Shown here in pieces: positions 48,361-60,335 of a stretch of DNA of 64,000 nt. The first letter of the stretch is position 1. Each line of letters opens with the position of its first letter. Position numbers and translations under genes: made by a program. The stretch comes from Pseudoscleropodium purum. Its lineage: Eukaryota; Streptophyta; Bryopsida; Hypnales; Brachytheciaceae. The DNA is taken from positions 18,414,001 to 18,478,000 of the forward strand of contig OZ017804.1 in assembly GCA_963969395.1 (NCBI GenBank), written 5' to 3'. A model generated the notes under the pieces. That model ran no database searches. It was not told the origin of the DNA and was given only the letters and a program-made list of their open reading frames with translations.

Positions 48361-48972
48361 GACACATGTTCCAAAATGTCATAAAATGTGTAGAAAGTAC
48401 CAAATGGGAAAATAGTCTTTTGAATAATCGAAATTGAAAGAGTGTAGACATTAGCTATTAGTTTAGAGCGTTTTTTGCCTCCCAAAATTCATAGTAATTT
48501 CAATTTTGACAAATATAATTCCAGAAATTTCACAATCGCAACAATTTCTATCTTCCTATACAACAAAAGTGTCCATCATCATAAATTACTCACCATTTTT
48601 TCCAACTACTTAATCCAAAAACAACAATAAGGATACCTTTCAACCAATGAATGACAAAGAATCTTTTGCAACATAGAAGTGCAACTATTTATTTTCAAAA
48701 TTTGTGTGAAAAGGGGAGGTCTTCTATAATACTTTGACTTTCAATGAGTGCATTTGCGTTTTTTTAAACTAACAATTTCCATAGTTTTAAAGCACCAAAG
48801 CTTGAGATGATTTCTCTATGCCCAACTCCTCCTTTAAGGGTTAAGTGATTAGATATGGGTGGTCCAACCTACAATGATTTTCAAGTTTTTGCTTTTCAAT
48901 ATAAGAGGTCTAATGCTTGTACTCAAGATTATATAGTTACTCAATTCACTACAGAATAAAAATCCCCTATTT

Positions 48973-49218
48973 CATTAGAAGGGATTTGAAGGCAACGGAA
49001 GCCTGTTTTAAGCTTGTTCCCTTCGTTGTTCCCCTCACGTTGAGGGAATAGCTGACTGTCAAAAAAAAAAAATTCAATTTCAATTTTTTTTAAAAGAATA
49101 ATAATTTTATATGATGTGACACAATCTTAACCACATCATACTATTAGGGGTGCAATTCTCTTATTCCCCACAACTTAGGAACTCGCGGGCTTCCATTGCC
49201 CGCAAATCCCTTCTAACG
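48973..49218. mobile_element. CATTAG-family MITE, copy 5
   Basis: A 246-bp element, CATTAGAAGGGATTTGAAGG at the left and the complement of CGTTAGAAGGGATTTGCGGG at the right. Both ends continue with a GCAAYGGAAGCC inverted block. The middle includes the poly-A run and TGATGTGACAC...ACCACATCA. It lies just downstream of the GLYR gene's 3' end. Confidence 0.75.
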
Positions 49219-49648
49219 TCTTCATCAAAATTTAACCCAGAATAGCTACTGCTTTATGTATTTTTATTTTATTACAAAAGCAATACAGTAGTCTTCAGAG
49301 TATATTTCACATGGGAAAAAAGGTTCAATATTAGAATCGGAGTGGGACTTCCTAATGTGAGATTGACTGGAATGAAAAGCTCAAACCGCCATCATTCCTC
49401 CTGCTATGTAATTTCCAATAAAGCCTTTGAGAAAATCACTCGCGTTAAGGTCATCGTGAATAAATAATCCGTTGGGGATAATTACACTACCAATGTAACA
49501 TGGACATAGGTAACTGAGTACTATCCTGATAAGGCCTCTAGAATGTCTGGGCCTCTGAATGAATGTCAGACTACATCAAATCCAAGGCATTGTGATAAGC
49601 TAGAGCTTGCGGCAAAATAAGTTCTGAAAACTGCAGTGCACTTGGTAC

Positions 49649-52600
49649 TTACGATGCAGCTTTTGCAGCGTCTGGTACATTAGCACCTTCTTGGGCAAGT
49701 GATTGATATACAGCTGAAAAATCTTGGTCACCAAAACCCATGGCTCGGGCTTTCTTGTAAACCTGCATCAAACGCAAGCATGCGGTCATTGCTCTGAGCA
49801 AACGACTTTTGTGGATAGATAAAGGTATGTGCACCCAGAATCACTGCGAGAAATGTACACAAACATTCTTTTCAAGTGGTGATTCTGAGTGCACATACCT
49901 TAATGCTCGTGCTCGAGATCTTGGGAGGGTCAAGAGCATTAGCGGACATGATGCTAAGCCATTCTACTCAATAAAAAATGACCAAATCTGTATTTTTCGT
50001 TTATCCAAGGGCTCAGAATGAGAATGACTGGATTATAATCCTATATTGACTGGCCAACAAGTCGACAAAATTGTTTTGAACATTAGATTTGGCATTTATG
50101 AGCCCAAAACGATCAGATCCGTTTTGGCACAGCATAGGCACCTATAATGCACGTGATAGAATGGAATCAGAATCAAGAAAGTGGAACTTGTCAAACCCCT
50201 TACTATGACATTTGTGTGAAACGTCTTCAGACAAAAAAAAAATGAGATGGTGAGTGGACAGAGTGAATTTTGAATTTTGTAAATCTATTCCCTAAGGTTT
50301 GCCGAGAGAACAAAGGAACTGATATTAGAGAAGGTGATATTAAAAAGGTTTGGGTTTAATTACGAGGCAGAGATAATGATGAGTAGGTTCTTGACCTCAT
50401 TGGCTGCAGCAGCAACAGGCATTGACTGAGCTGCTTCATCGCCCAATGCCAAAGCGAGACGCATATCCTTCTGTTGATGTTTCAGAGGAAATGCTGTTGG
50501 GAACTTCCCCTCAATCATAGATGGTCCCTTCAACTTGAACATTGAATTTCCTATTGCCCCTAGCTCCTGCATCCACACAGAAAGACAGAACCATCGCACT
50601 TATCAGAACACACTATTCCATACTCAAAACTCTTATATCTTACCACCTGGGCTCCCACTTTTTCATTATGGCAGGTCTGAAAGTGTGGCAAATGTGCTGC
50701 AGTCAGTGATAATGAGGAAAATGAGCAGGGATGTTCTAGAACGCCATTTTAGATATACACATATGCAAGCAGTCTACAATATTATATCCAAGTATAAATG
50801 AATCATATACTTTAACAGTGCTCAAGTTTGTGTCTGAGTTTTTCTAAAGCAGATTAGTTTTAGGCAGCATAGAGTCTACCCCTCAAAGGGGCATATAATT
50901 ATTGTCACTCTCATTGTCCACATGATGTTGATACGGAACCCTGAACGAAAAGGTTCTTTGAGGTTGACGCACCTCAAAGAAAAGGTCAGAATTATTTCTG
51001 TCATTTATTGAGGGTCATAGTAAAGAGTGTTCAGTGACCACGTATCAAAGCAGATTAGAGTCCACAAAGTTGCATCCAATAAGTGACTTTGAGAAGAGTG
51101 ATATTACTTGCCAGTACTTCCAGGAGAGTTTGTTGACTTAACCCTGCCTTGTCTGCCACTGCAAGACCTTCTGAGAAAGCTGCCATCATGCTGCGATACA
51201 AAGACTACAATCTTAGAATACATTTTCGAAATATATACTGAAATACCTAAAAAGTTGTCAAAATACAACAATTGTCTCTAAAATAACATAAATAGTTTCC
51301 ACAAAAATCTAGTGAATGCAAGGTTAACGAATGTGGTTTTGAAAAGCACCTGCCCATTATCATATTGACGACCAATTTCATTTTGGCACCACCACCTACA
51401 TCATTCAGGTAGAACGATTTCTTCCCCATTGCATCGAAGGCTGGGCTCACCCTTTCAAAGAGAGACTGCAAAACACGAGAGGGAAATGATCACAAGGCTC
51501 AACGAGCGATTTGCAACTCGAGGATTGACTCATAACATTCTTGAAAATCAGATCCTCACACCGAGGGTCCACCTACTATTACAGGGAGAATCAAGGTATC
51601 GAAGATTCAACAATCTTACGACACTTACTTTTTTTGATGGACTTCTACCACTAAGTTGAATTTAAAATTTGAAAGCAAACTTCCTGGCTCATGATTCATA
51701 GTCATTGTAATTCAAGAGTTGCAATCTTAAAACGCATATCTAGGGGCCACATGACTATTGACATTACTAGTTCCCACATCATTTTACCACTCTAATTATC
51801 TGTAGGGCTAAAATGGAAAGTGTGCAAACCCGACACTACTCAAGATGTTATGACTTGTGAGCAACCATTTTATTGACGTTTTAGGTTAATACGTTGATAC
51901 ATGGTTACAGATCCTTCGAACCCAACTGGCATAAGTGGATGTTCTGTGCACCTTACTGCCAGCAGCGAGGATAATTAGAGTCGCCATCTCTGCGGGTTGT
52001 TTGCTACCGGATACTGGAGCTTCCAGAAAATCTCCACCTTTGGCTGCAATAGCCTGTAAAGAGGACACACAAATCAACTTCGTCTCAAAAAAATCACAGG
52101 CGATTCTCAATATAGGCAAGGTCGAGAACCTGTTAATCCCCAAAGGATCAAGGATTCGTGATCTCAAAATGATCAATTTGATCGATCATAAAGTACAATT
52201 CAGATTAGGCAAAAATTTCATATCCCTAGAACCAATGAAGAACATTAGATGTGTTGGTCAAAAAGTAATTAAAATCCTACAAAGATAAAGTCCCCATAAT
52301 ACTTTCTCAAAACTAGAAAAACAAACAAACATGAGGTTCACTTTGGGCTTCTTGGTCCTTTGAAGATTAGACAGACATGTTCATGTTGAAACAAACTCAG
52401 TGACTTTCAAGAGAGCATAAGATAATATGAGAATATAGCATTAGATAATTTTGCCAGGATCTTTCGAAAAGCACCAAATGAGGAGAAAGTGCAAAACCCA
52501 AACCTCGGCAATTTTCAGTGATGTCGCCGAATCAACTGTGGACATGTCCACATATCCTTTGCCAGGAGTGATCCCTTCCACTACTCCACCAGGGCCCAAT

Positions 52601-54359
52601 GCTACCTGAAGATTAATCCACGACATCGGCTTCATCAGCACGACTACTTGCTCTACACGAAAGATAACAAGTGTCATGCCAAGCAAAAAGATGAATGGTA
52701 ACCATCCACAAAAGTATTAATTAGCCAGTATCCTTAGAGAAATTAAAAAATCTCTAAATTTCAATTAAGCCCTGAAAGAAAGAGTTACAGATTCTTCTTG
52801 CGCCAGCTCAGAGATGCACCGGGCAACTCAGAGATTGCTACTTGAAATCAGGTTTAACCCCTAAAGTCCCTGTCTTGCTTTCGCGAAGTCAAAAAACGTT
52901 TCCGAGTGCAACTTCACTTTTTAAATTTTGTAATATTTTACACTTTATATTTCACTACTTGAGGCTACATGATTTTCAAATGACTTTGGGCAAGCACGTG
53001 GTTTAAACAAATAAAATTAATTAAATCACAATGTTTGCATCAAATGAAAGAAAAAACCACTACCACATTTGATAACTGGTATAATCTCCAAGTTAAATAT
53101 CACCATTAAAATCGACAGTTTGACATGAAGAGATTGAAATTGCTATAAGAATGTTTGAAAAATTAAATTGATAAAATGAAGAAAAACTAGACTTGATAAG
53201 CTGTATTCTCAAAACGTGAATCGGTGCCAAAACTTGAATCTGTGCAATTAGACCATTGATGAAATAGTTACGGACTTGGAGCCCAATTTTTTTTGCATTT
53301 CGGAGCTTTGAGGGCTTAACCACAAGATATCTCGAAGCACTTCGACTCAACAGCAACATACCTTAAATCTCTTTCAATGTAAATTTTTTCCGACTAGATT
53401 TATGAAATACCAGCCTACTAACATTGATTGAATTCAAATACTATATAGAAAACACTTCAAGGGCAGCATTTTTAGCGTTGACCGGCCTACCGAAAGTGCA
53501 ACAGAGGGGTCAGCCAGCATGGCGATGGTGATGGGACACCTGGCGATCACATCTGCTGGCGAGCTCCCGATCAAAGCGCCTTCTTTCGCAAGCTCCTCAC
53601 ACTGAAACCACAAAGACGTTCAGCGGTGGATTAAATTTGAATCAACCTCTGCGGGACCAAAGATTCATGGTTCATTATAAAAAATATAGTTCAGATTGGG
53701 TTAAAATTCATATCACCAAAATCAATGAAGAATATCGCATGTGCTGATAAAAAAATAATAATACATAGAGTTAAATTGGAACAAAATCAGTCTCAAAACT
53801 ACTAATCACTCAGTAATGCACCAGTCTATGACCTACTCAGTATTGACCTCAGGAAAAATATGACGTACTCAAACTGCTAATAAAACATAAGACTCAATTT
53901 GAGTCTCTTCATCCCGTAGGTGTTAATAAATCGTCAAAAATAAATACCAGCGAAAATTTCTAGTCTATCGGTTTAATTCTGCGGGGTACCGGTATTCGTT
54001 TTGCACTGAATCTAAAAGACTGAAGAATGCCCCAACATGCCTCCAAGGAGTTCATATTAATGAAACGATCGATTCTTGAAATTAAATATCGTTCGGAGAA
54101 TGCATCCATCGGAATTAAAAGATTTTTAAAAAAATTCCACGAGCTGTACTCTATTTCGCGCTCTTCACCACACAATGCAAGCAATTAACGTTCAAACCGA
54201 AAAATTAATCAAAACAACGAAGCGAGGAAACGCGCGAACCTTGCCAGGACTCCGGTTCCACACCGTCACCTTAAATCCCTTCATCAAAAGGTTGCGCACC
54301 ATCGCCATTCCCATGATTCCCAGGCCTAAGAAACCTACATCCATTCCGTCGCTTCCCAT
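49649..54359 (-). CDS. GLYR1: Glyoxylate/succinic semialdehyde reductase (GLYR1-like)
   Basis: An NADPH-dependent reductase of the beta-hydroxyacid dehydrogenase family. It converts glyoxylate to glycolate and succinic semialdehyde to gamma-hydroxybutyrate, scavenging reactive aldehydes. Exons on the minus strand: 54359-54240, 53601-53491, 52605-52504, 52053-51952, 51465-51350, 51190-51112, 50566-50396, 49762-49649, giving about 304 residues (289 in Arabidopsis GLYR1). The Rossmann motif GFLGLGIMG is at 9-17 and VWNRSPGK follows. The substrate motif is [12 protein letters not shown], and the catalytic Lys is about 175 in [28 protein letters not shown] closes the C-terminal domain. The intron after exon 6 appears to start with GC. 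No plastid transit peptide is visible with the start at MGSDGMDVG, so this is the GLYR1-like rather than GLYR2-like form. The last exon ends AKAAS; a donor-like GTAAGT overlaps the stop, so a further exon cannot be excluded. Confidence 0.9.
49822..49902. repeat. Near-perfect hairpin in last GLYR intron
   Basis: 49822-49844 (AAGGTATGTGCACCCAGAAT...) pairs with 49879-49902, whose complement begins AAGGTATGTGCACTCAGAAT: 22 of 23 positions match, around a 34-base loop. It lies in the intron between exons 7 and 8. Possible origins are a tiny MITE, a structured intron element or a small-RNA hairpin. Confidence 0.7.
51107..51114 (-). other. Probable GC splice donor in GLYR
   Basis: On the minus strand exon 6 ends GAAGTACTG and the intron continues GCAAGTAAT. 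The next exon resumes with [11 protein letters not shown], so the family sequence LLEVL-ELGA is kept only if GC is the donor. The alternative GT within GAA|GTACTG would delete two residues. The GCAAGT context is the standard form of plant GC-AG introns. Confidence 0.65.
52854..52920. mobile_element. Possible single end of a TTAA/CCCCTAAAG element
   Basis: TTAACCCCTAAAGTCCCTG begins at 52854 inside a GLYR intron. It resembles the termini of the three complete copies, then diverges (AAGTCAAAAAACGTTTCC). No partner end is clear, so it may be a decayed or solo end. Confidence 0.4.
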
Positions 54360-56624
54360 CCCAAAAATCTCTGGAAAAATCGCCACAAAATTCCTCCAAA
54401 ATTTCGGGAAAAACTATTACAATCCTCGTCCGTTTCCTTCCAAATGCAAACCACAAAGCAAGGAGAAAAATAACTTAGAATGGAGAATCGACGGCTTTGT
54501 CAAGGCTTCGGCGAGCTCTTGCCCTGCAGGAAGCTGACAGGGGGAAGTCATCAGTCATTCAATGGCTCGCAGTAAGTCAAGTCGCGTGAACAGGATTTCA
54601 GAGGTGCGAGATGGAGTGCCCGTGTGAGAACGTGAGGGGAACAGGAATGGGAACATAGTTCCCGGTAAAAGAGGAAAGTGGGGAACGCAAAAGAAGAGTT
54701 AGGAGTGTGCCACGGGGCCCTAATGCTTGGGGGTATTGTCTGTTGCGGCATTCCTTTTTACTTTATGATTACCTTTTCACTTTATGATAAGCTTTATAGG
54801 ATGACCACCCATTGGGATTCGATCCCACAACTGCTCCAACAAACCACTTTCGATTTCATGCAGCTTTCTTTTTCTCATTTTAGGGGGTCATATAACTTTT
54901 TCACAAAATCTCTTTTGGGGCATTTAAGTAATTCATACCAAAATTAACTCCCAAGAGTCCTTGTAGATTCATGTTTTCAGATTTTTCAGTAAAATAAATT
55001 ATGGTATGAAAAGAATCTAGAAATATTTAACATGAATAACGATGGGAACTAAAGAAAAATTTATGGGATTGTCAAAGTTTTTAATTTATATATACATTGT
55101 ACGACAATTTGAAACACTCATGTCTTGGTTCATATTGGTGATTTTACATGATTCTAAGTGAAAATGAATGTAGAAAACGAAATGAATATGAGTTTTAGTT
55201 TAATTCAAGAGCTTTGAAATCAATATCTTTACAAAAAAATTAAAATTTTAAACCCAAATAGCTTAAGAGGTTAATAGAACATTTAAAGATTATTGCAACC
55301 TCACAAATGTTAGTCATCCAACTCCCAACATTTACTAAACCCTCTCATTTGCCTTCATCAACCACCTATTATGACAATTTTAGCAACTCTTTAGCATCAT
55401 GACAATGTACTTGGGAGGCCAAGACACATTACTACATTAGCATGGAGTTTAGCATGGGTCTACCTACACTTTACCAATTTAGTCAAATTTAACCAACAAA
55501 CTTTGAAAAATCACTAAAAAATCATTTTTTTTGTCAAAATGTTTTGATTTTGCTTACAAATAGCTTTTCTCAAATTTCTCAATCTTTGAAATATATATGA
55601 GTTGACAAATATGTTCTCCAAGGTAACTAGAGAACACATCTTCTTGATAGTGTAATAGGCATGTTTAGCTTAGGGTATATTTAGACCTAGCATTAAGGGT
55701 CAAGCCTACACTAGTTGAAAGTGTTGCAATGGTAGAAGGGGGTTAAACTCACACTAAGGAGAATTTTTTTTCAAATTTGATCAACTTAATGTTTGAGAAC
55801 CTTTTTTTTTTCTTTTTTTCTTTTGTCTTTTTTCCTCGATGAAAAAGCTTCAAATGCACATTGCATTATAGGAATGTGCTCTAAAATTGACCCCCTTCTT
55901 CAAACCGTCCTTTAGGTGGCTCACAAATGGATATATGATGGACTATTGGTTACATCAGAGAAGGGAAAAAGTTGGTTCATTGTTTTCCAATGGATAGTTT
56001 ATACTTTTTTAAAGGTTAGTTTAAGAGCCACGAGTGGTCCATTTCTAATCAAGTGGATAGGTGTTCATTAATTTTTTTCAAAATGAGAATTGGTAGGCCA
56101 ACTACCTTGTTATATATGCTAAAAATCTGAAATAATAATTAACTCAAGCTTCTATTCAAGTCAGTTTCAGCTGTGAAGGTCGCATTTAAGAACCTTCTCT
56201 ATTACTTTTTGCATGTCTCTATGCTTTTTTTTTATAAAGCCAAATCTTTTTTCAGACCATTTAAGAGTGGGTTTTGCAAGGACTACAAGTCACAAATAGG
56301 GACCTATGGTAGAATTCTTTGAAAATTCATAACAAATTCATAATAGCTCTAAAAAAATATGAAACCACTTGGGTTAGATTTAGCATCAATTCTTCTTCAA
56401 GTGAAAATAATGAAAAATATTTTCAAGCACCTAAAAACCATCAAAAAGGCCCAATAGCCCTTAAAGGGTCACTTTTATAGCCATCTATCTTAGAAAAAAT
56501 CTGGACTCTTTAGAAGGTTGCTAAGAAGTGTCATAAGGGACCCCCAAATTACATTTATTTTGGTTGCACAACAAATTTTTCCTTATTATTGCTCCTTGTT
56601 GGTACACCCATGTTAGAGCATTGA
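54360..56624. other. GLYR upstream region and AT-rich spacer
   Basis: Bases 54,360-54,760 are less AT-rich and probably contain the GLYR promoter and 5' UTR. The remainder is AT-rich spacer without a supported gene. Confidence 0.4.
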
Positions 56625-56628
56625 TTAA

Positions 56629-57703
56629 CCCCTATAGTTTGTTAACTATGTTTTTACTAAGAACCCTCCCAAACAGCCATTTCTAATATAAGTACCAAAT
56701 TTTAGGGGGAAAAAACATTTTTGGACATATCTCTAGTAGAAAACTTCAGATTTTTTGTTGTTTTGGTCGTGTTGATTTGGGCAAAATTCAACAAATTTTT
56801 GTTCAAATCAACATATTTCTACCCAAATCAATGTGACCAAAACAACTAAAAATCTGGATTTTCTACTAGTACATGTAATAGTATGATCTTGTATTGTGCC
56901 GGTTTGAGTAGAAGAAAAAAATTCAAAAAATTCTATGATGTGGATCGCAAGATACTAGCTTTTGAACTAACAAAAATCCTTTGGGGGGCCTTGTAAAAAA
57001 CAAGGATATTGCACTTCACAAGGTCACATTTTTATGAAAAAATGCCCCAAATGCTGGTGTTTTTTTGGATTCTTTCTTCAAAGCAAGTTGGCTACATGTT
57101 TGAAAGATTTAAGATCATTTGGAATTGTACAAACATATAGGAAAAAGTTAGTAAGTAGAAAGAAATAGATAATGATTTTTCAAAATACGAAATTGTTAAG
57201 AATATAGTTATATGGAATTGAAAAATTGCAATTCTAATGGTTGTAATGGTGTCATAAGTAATCTATATCCTATGATTTAATTTTTTTCAAAAAATATTAA
57301 AAATTAAATTAAGTAAAGAGCTTCAAAGTTTATTTTAGAATAGAGAATCCATAATTACTTGTAAGCTAAAACTCCTCATAACTTTCATCTCATTAATCAA
57401 AATAGAATGATTAAAATCTTTCCAAATATATGTAGACCTAGAAAACCAATTTCAAATTCTTATCCTTGAAAAAAGTGATTTTAAAAATTTGCCTAAACTA
57501 CTAAGCTGAGGAAAAAAACTACATATCATACAATAATTTCTTAACTATGTGGTCAAAAGTTATGAAAATTGTTGGGCCTTAAAGAAAAACCTCGGGCCTA
57601 TGTTGTGTAAAAATTTTAAAATTTTAAAATTTAAAGTTCTTTTTATAGTGAGGTGCCCAAAATGGCTATATTGCCAAAAAAACGCAACTTAGTCCTTTAG
57701 GGG
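56629..57703. mobile_element. TTAA-flanked CCCCTAAAG element, copy 3
   Basis: A 1,075-bp element between TTAA (56625-56628) and TTAA (57704-57707). Ends CCCCTATAG...CCTTTAGGGG. The sub-terminal blocks match copies 1 and 2 (AACTATGTTTTTACTAAGAA at the left, AAAATTGTTGGGCCTTAAAG and GTGAGGTGCCCAAAATGGCT at the right). It contains a nested hairpin (56733-56869) with arms of about 60 bp: CTAGTAGAAAACTTCAGATT pairs with AATCTGGATTTTCTACTAG. No transposase is seen. Confidence 0.75.
56733..56869. repeat. Hairpin nested in TTAA-flanked element
   Basis: Inverted arms of about 60 bases: TTGTTGTTTTGGTCGTGTTG pairs with CAATGTGACCAAAACAACTA, and TGATTTGGGCA with TACCCAAATCA. The small A/T-rich loop is itself partly inverted (CAACAAATTTTTGTTCAAAT). 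It is absent from copy 1. Confidence 0.7.
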
Positions 57704-57707
57704 TTAA

Positions 57708-60149
57708 TGAATATTAGTAGTTTAATGGAGGAGGGATGCAACAATTAATACTATTTTATATTTTAAAGAGATGTATGATATGATTATCTCCAAAAGAAAG
57801 TGCTAGACGGCTTAGTTGGCAACACCTTCTCACAATAGTGCTTCTTATCATTCAATTGATGCATCTTATTGGTCCAATACTTTCAAATTTAGTGCATCTT
57901 ATGGTTAAGTAGGATTCTTTAATTTATAGTGAAGGAACTATGAAGATTGATGGGTGGATTGGTGGAGTTGTTGATGCTCCTTGAATATCATCTTCACTTA
58001 GAAATTTTTAGACAACACTCTTGTCACCCAACTAGACCCATAGAACCAAAGTCAATTGCTACCATGTTCATCAAATTCTTTTTGAATCTTTTTTAAATGT
58101 ATGAATTTTTCATTGCATGAAGGAAATAATATTGAATTGTGTTTTTAATGATATGAGAGGAGGAACTGATTAACATGAGTGAAGTTAATGTGGAATATCA
58201 TGCCTCCGATGGATTGAAAAGATGTGTATTCTAAGTTTCATTGTCCGACTTGTAGCAAGATGAGGACCAAATTTACAGCATAATGAAAATCCAAGCTTAT
58301 GACATGTTGGGCAAGGTGCTATAAACTAATGAGTTTTTTTTATCTTTGGAATTGATTTGAACTTCATTTTTTGAGTATAATAGTTACTCCTAGCAATTTT
58401 GAGAATTCTTTGCTTTTCTTTTTCATTATTCTAATGCTATATACAAAAGTCTAGACAAAACCTTCATCTATTTATGAGATGAAGGTGAAAATTAGGTGGT
58501 TGAATTTGAAAACCCTTTTCTAAGTAAATACTCTTTTTTATGAGAAAATTCATTCGCTTTGAAGTTTAGATTCTCCTATTCCATAACAAGAAACCTTCAT
58601 TTTTTTAAAGTATTCTCATTTTTTTTTATCTTCCATCTCTTTTTATAAGGAATAGAACCGATATGAGATGAAAAACAATCTTGAAATGAAAAGCATTTTC
58701 AATGTCTTTTGAAATAGAGTATTATTGCTACAATTCATCTAATCTCTATTTGGATCTACTTAGTACAGTATTTATCATGTCAATTCCTCATGTCTTTGAA
58801 GTATATTTTCTATTGTTGGAAGAGCCTACAAGGGTAGGTACCTTTTTTGAACCTAATGATGGTCATTGTACCACTATGAATGTGTTCAACTTCCCATTGA
58901 TGAAAGAAATGCTTTCATATGTCTCTCCTTTGCTAAAGCTTGAGTAACTATCACAATAGGGCTCCTTGCTAGTATTCTCACTTTTTCTTTCCTACACTCC
59001 TTTTGTTAGATCACTCTATACCACATTTGGAATGTTTACACAATTGAAAGATGATGCTATATAGTTCCAAAAGATAGTGTATAATTTGTATAAGCCATTT
59101 TTGCTTCACGGTGACTCTTTTCTATTCCTTGGGGCAACCACACTGATAGGCTCCTATACTTCATTGCAAATCAAAAGCTATGCTTCAGTATCATATGTTG
59201 TCAAGATTTATGTAAGAACGTAATAATATAAGGCCAGTTGCAAGCTTAAAAGTAAATTGCAATTACATATTTACATTTACATTGAACAATAAATTGTAGG
59301 GCAATTTGGATTAGCTTCAATAGAAATAATGTCACTTACAACATAGTAGGTGATGGAGCCTTCTCCAAATGTAGCAATGTAAGCTCAACTTCATTGCTCG
59401 ATAGTATCTTTGTAAGCCCTCTATCAGTGCTTTGTACTAAAAAGAATCCATAATGTTTTTCTGTGAGTGAGCTTGCTAATGCATTAGAAGAATGGTAGAA
59501 GTACTAAGAATGACAACCACACCTACTATCACTAAGATTTTAATTGACCATAATTTGTATTGTTTTTTCTAACTTTCAACAAAATTTTCCACACTACGTT
59601 AAAAGTAGACCAAATTAAAAGCTAGAATATCTTGCAATACTTAGAGCCATTAAATGAGAGCTTACATAGTAGATTTGAATTTTGTTGTGGACAACTTTGG
59701 ATCTTGGTTGAGGACTACAAATCCGCCATAAAGTTCAACTTTTGACAATCCCTTCTTTATATTTGCTATTGCATGTTTCCATACTATAGGGGCTTTGATG
59801 AGCCAAATATAGGATATTTGCAAGTACACTATTTTCTCAATAATATGATATATTCTATGAAAAGTGTAGAAGTGTACATACATGTTTAATAGGGATGTTG
59901 ATAATTGATGCCCACTTGTGGTTTCCATCTAGGCCTCTTCTAAGACCTTGACTTGACTTTATTGCAATTGACTTTGAAAATAATCCTCCATCCTAAGATT
60001 ATTTGTATTGCCATGCCAATTACTCCTACATGTAATAGATATTGCTTGTTTTGCTTACTTTGCTAGCAATACATGCAAGAATGAAAAATTAGAACTATGA
60101 GAGAACCTATAGAGGCATTTCACTATTTTGATATCACAAGCCAAATGCC
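57708..60149. other. AT-rich spacer, nothing identified
   Basis: No gene, RNA or clearly bounded repeat is supported. The ORFs here lack recognisable domains. Confidence 0.4.
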
Positions 60150-60335
60150 CATTAGTAGAGATTTGAAGCCAATGGAGGCCCACAAGTTCTCAAGTTGCAG
60201 GGAACAAAAGAACTATACCATTGTAGCTATATGATGTGGCTAAGATCCTACCATGTCATATAAATTTATTTATTTTTCAACTTCTTTTTTCATTTTTCAT
60301 TTTTATTTTTTCATTTTTATTTTTTTGGAATTGAT
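60150..60335. mobile_element. CATTAG-family MITE, copy 6 (truncated)
   Basis: Starts CATTAGTAGAGATTTGAAGC. The following 110 bases match the complement of the right half of copy 5 (GATGTGGCTAAGATCCTACC versus GATGTGGTTAAGATTGTGTC). Thus it lies inverted relative to copy 5. The distal end is lost in A/T-rich sequence, and the end coordinate is approximate. Confidence 0.6.
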
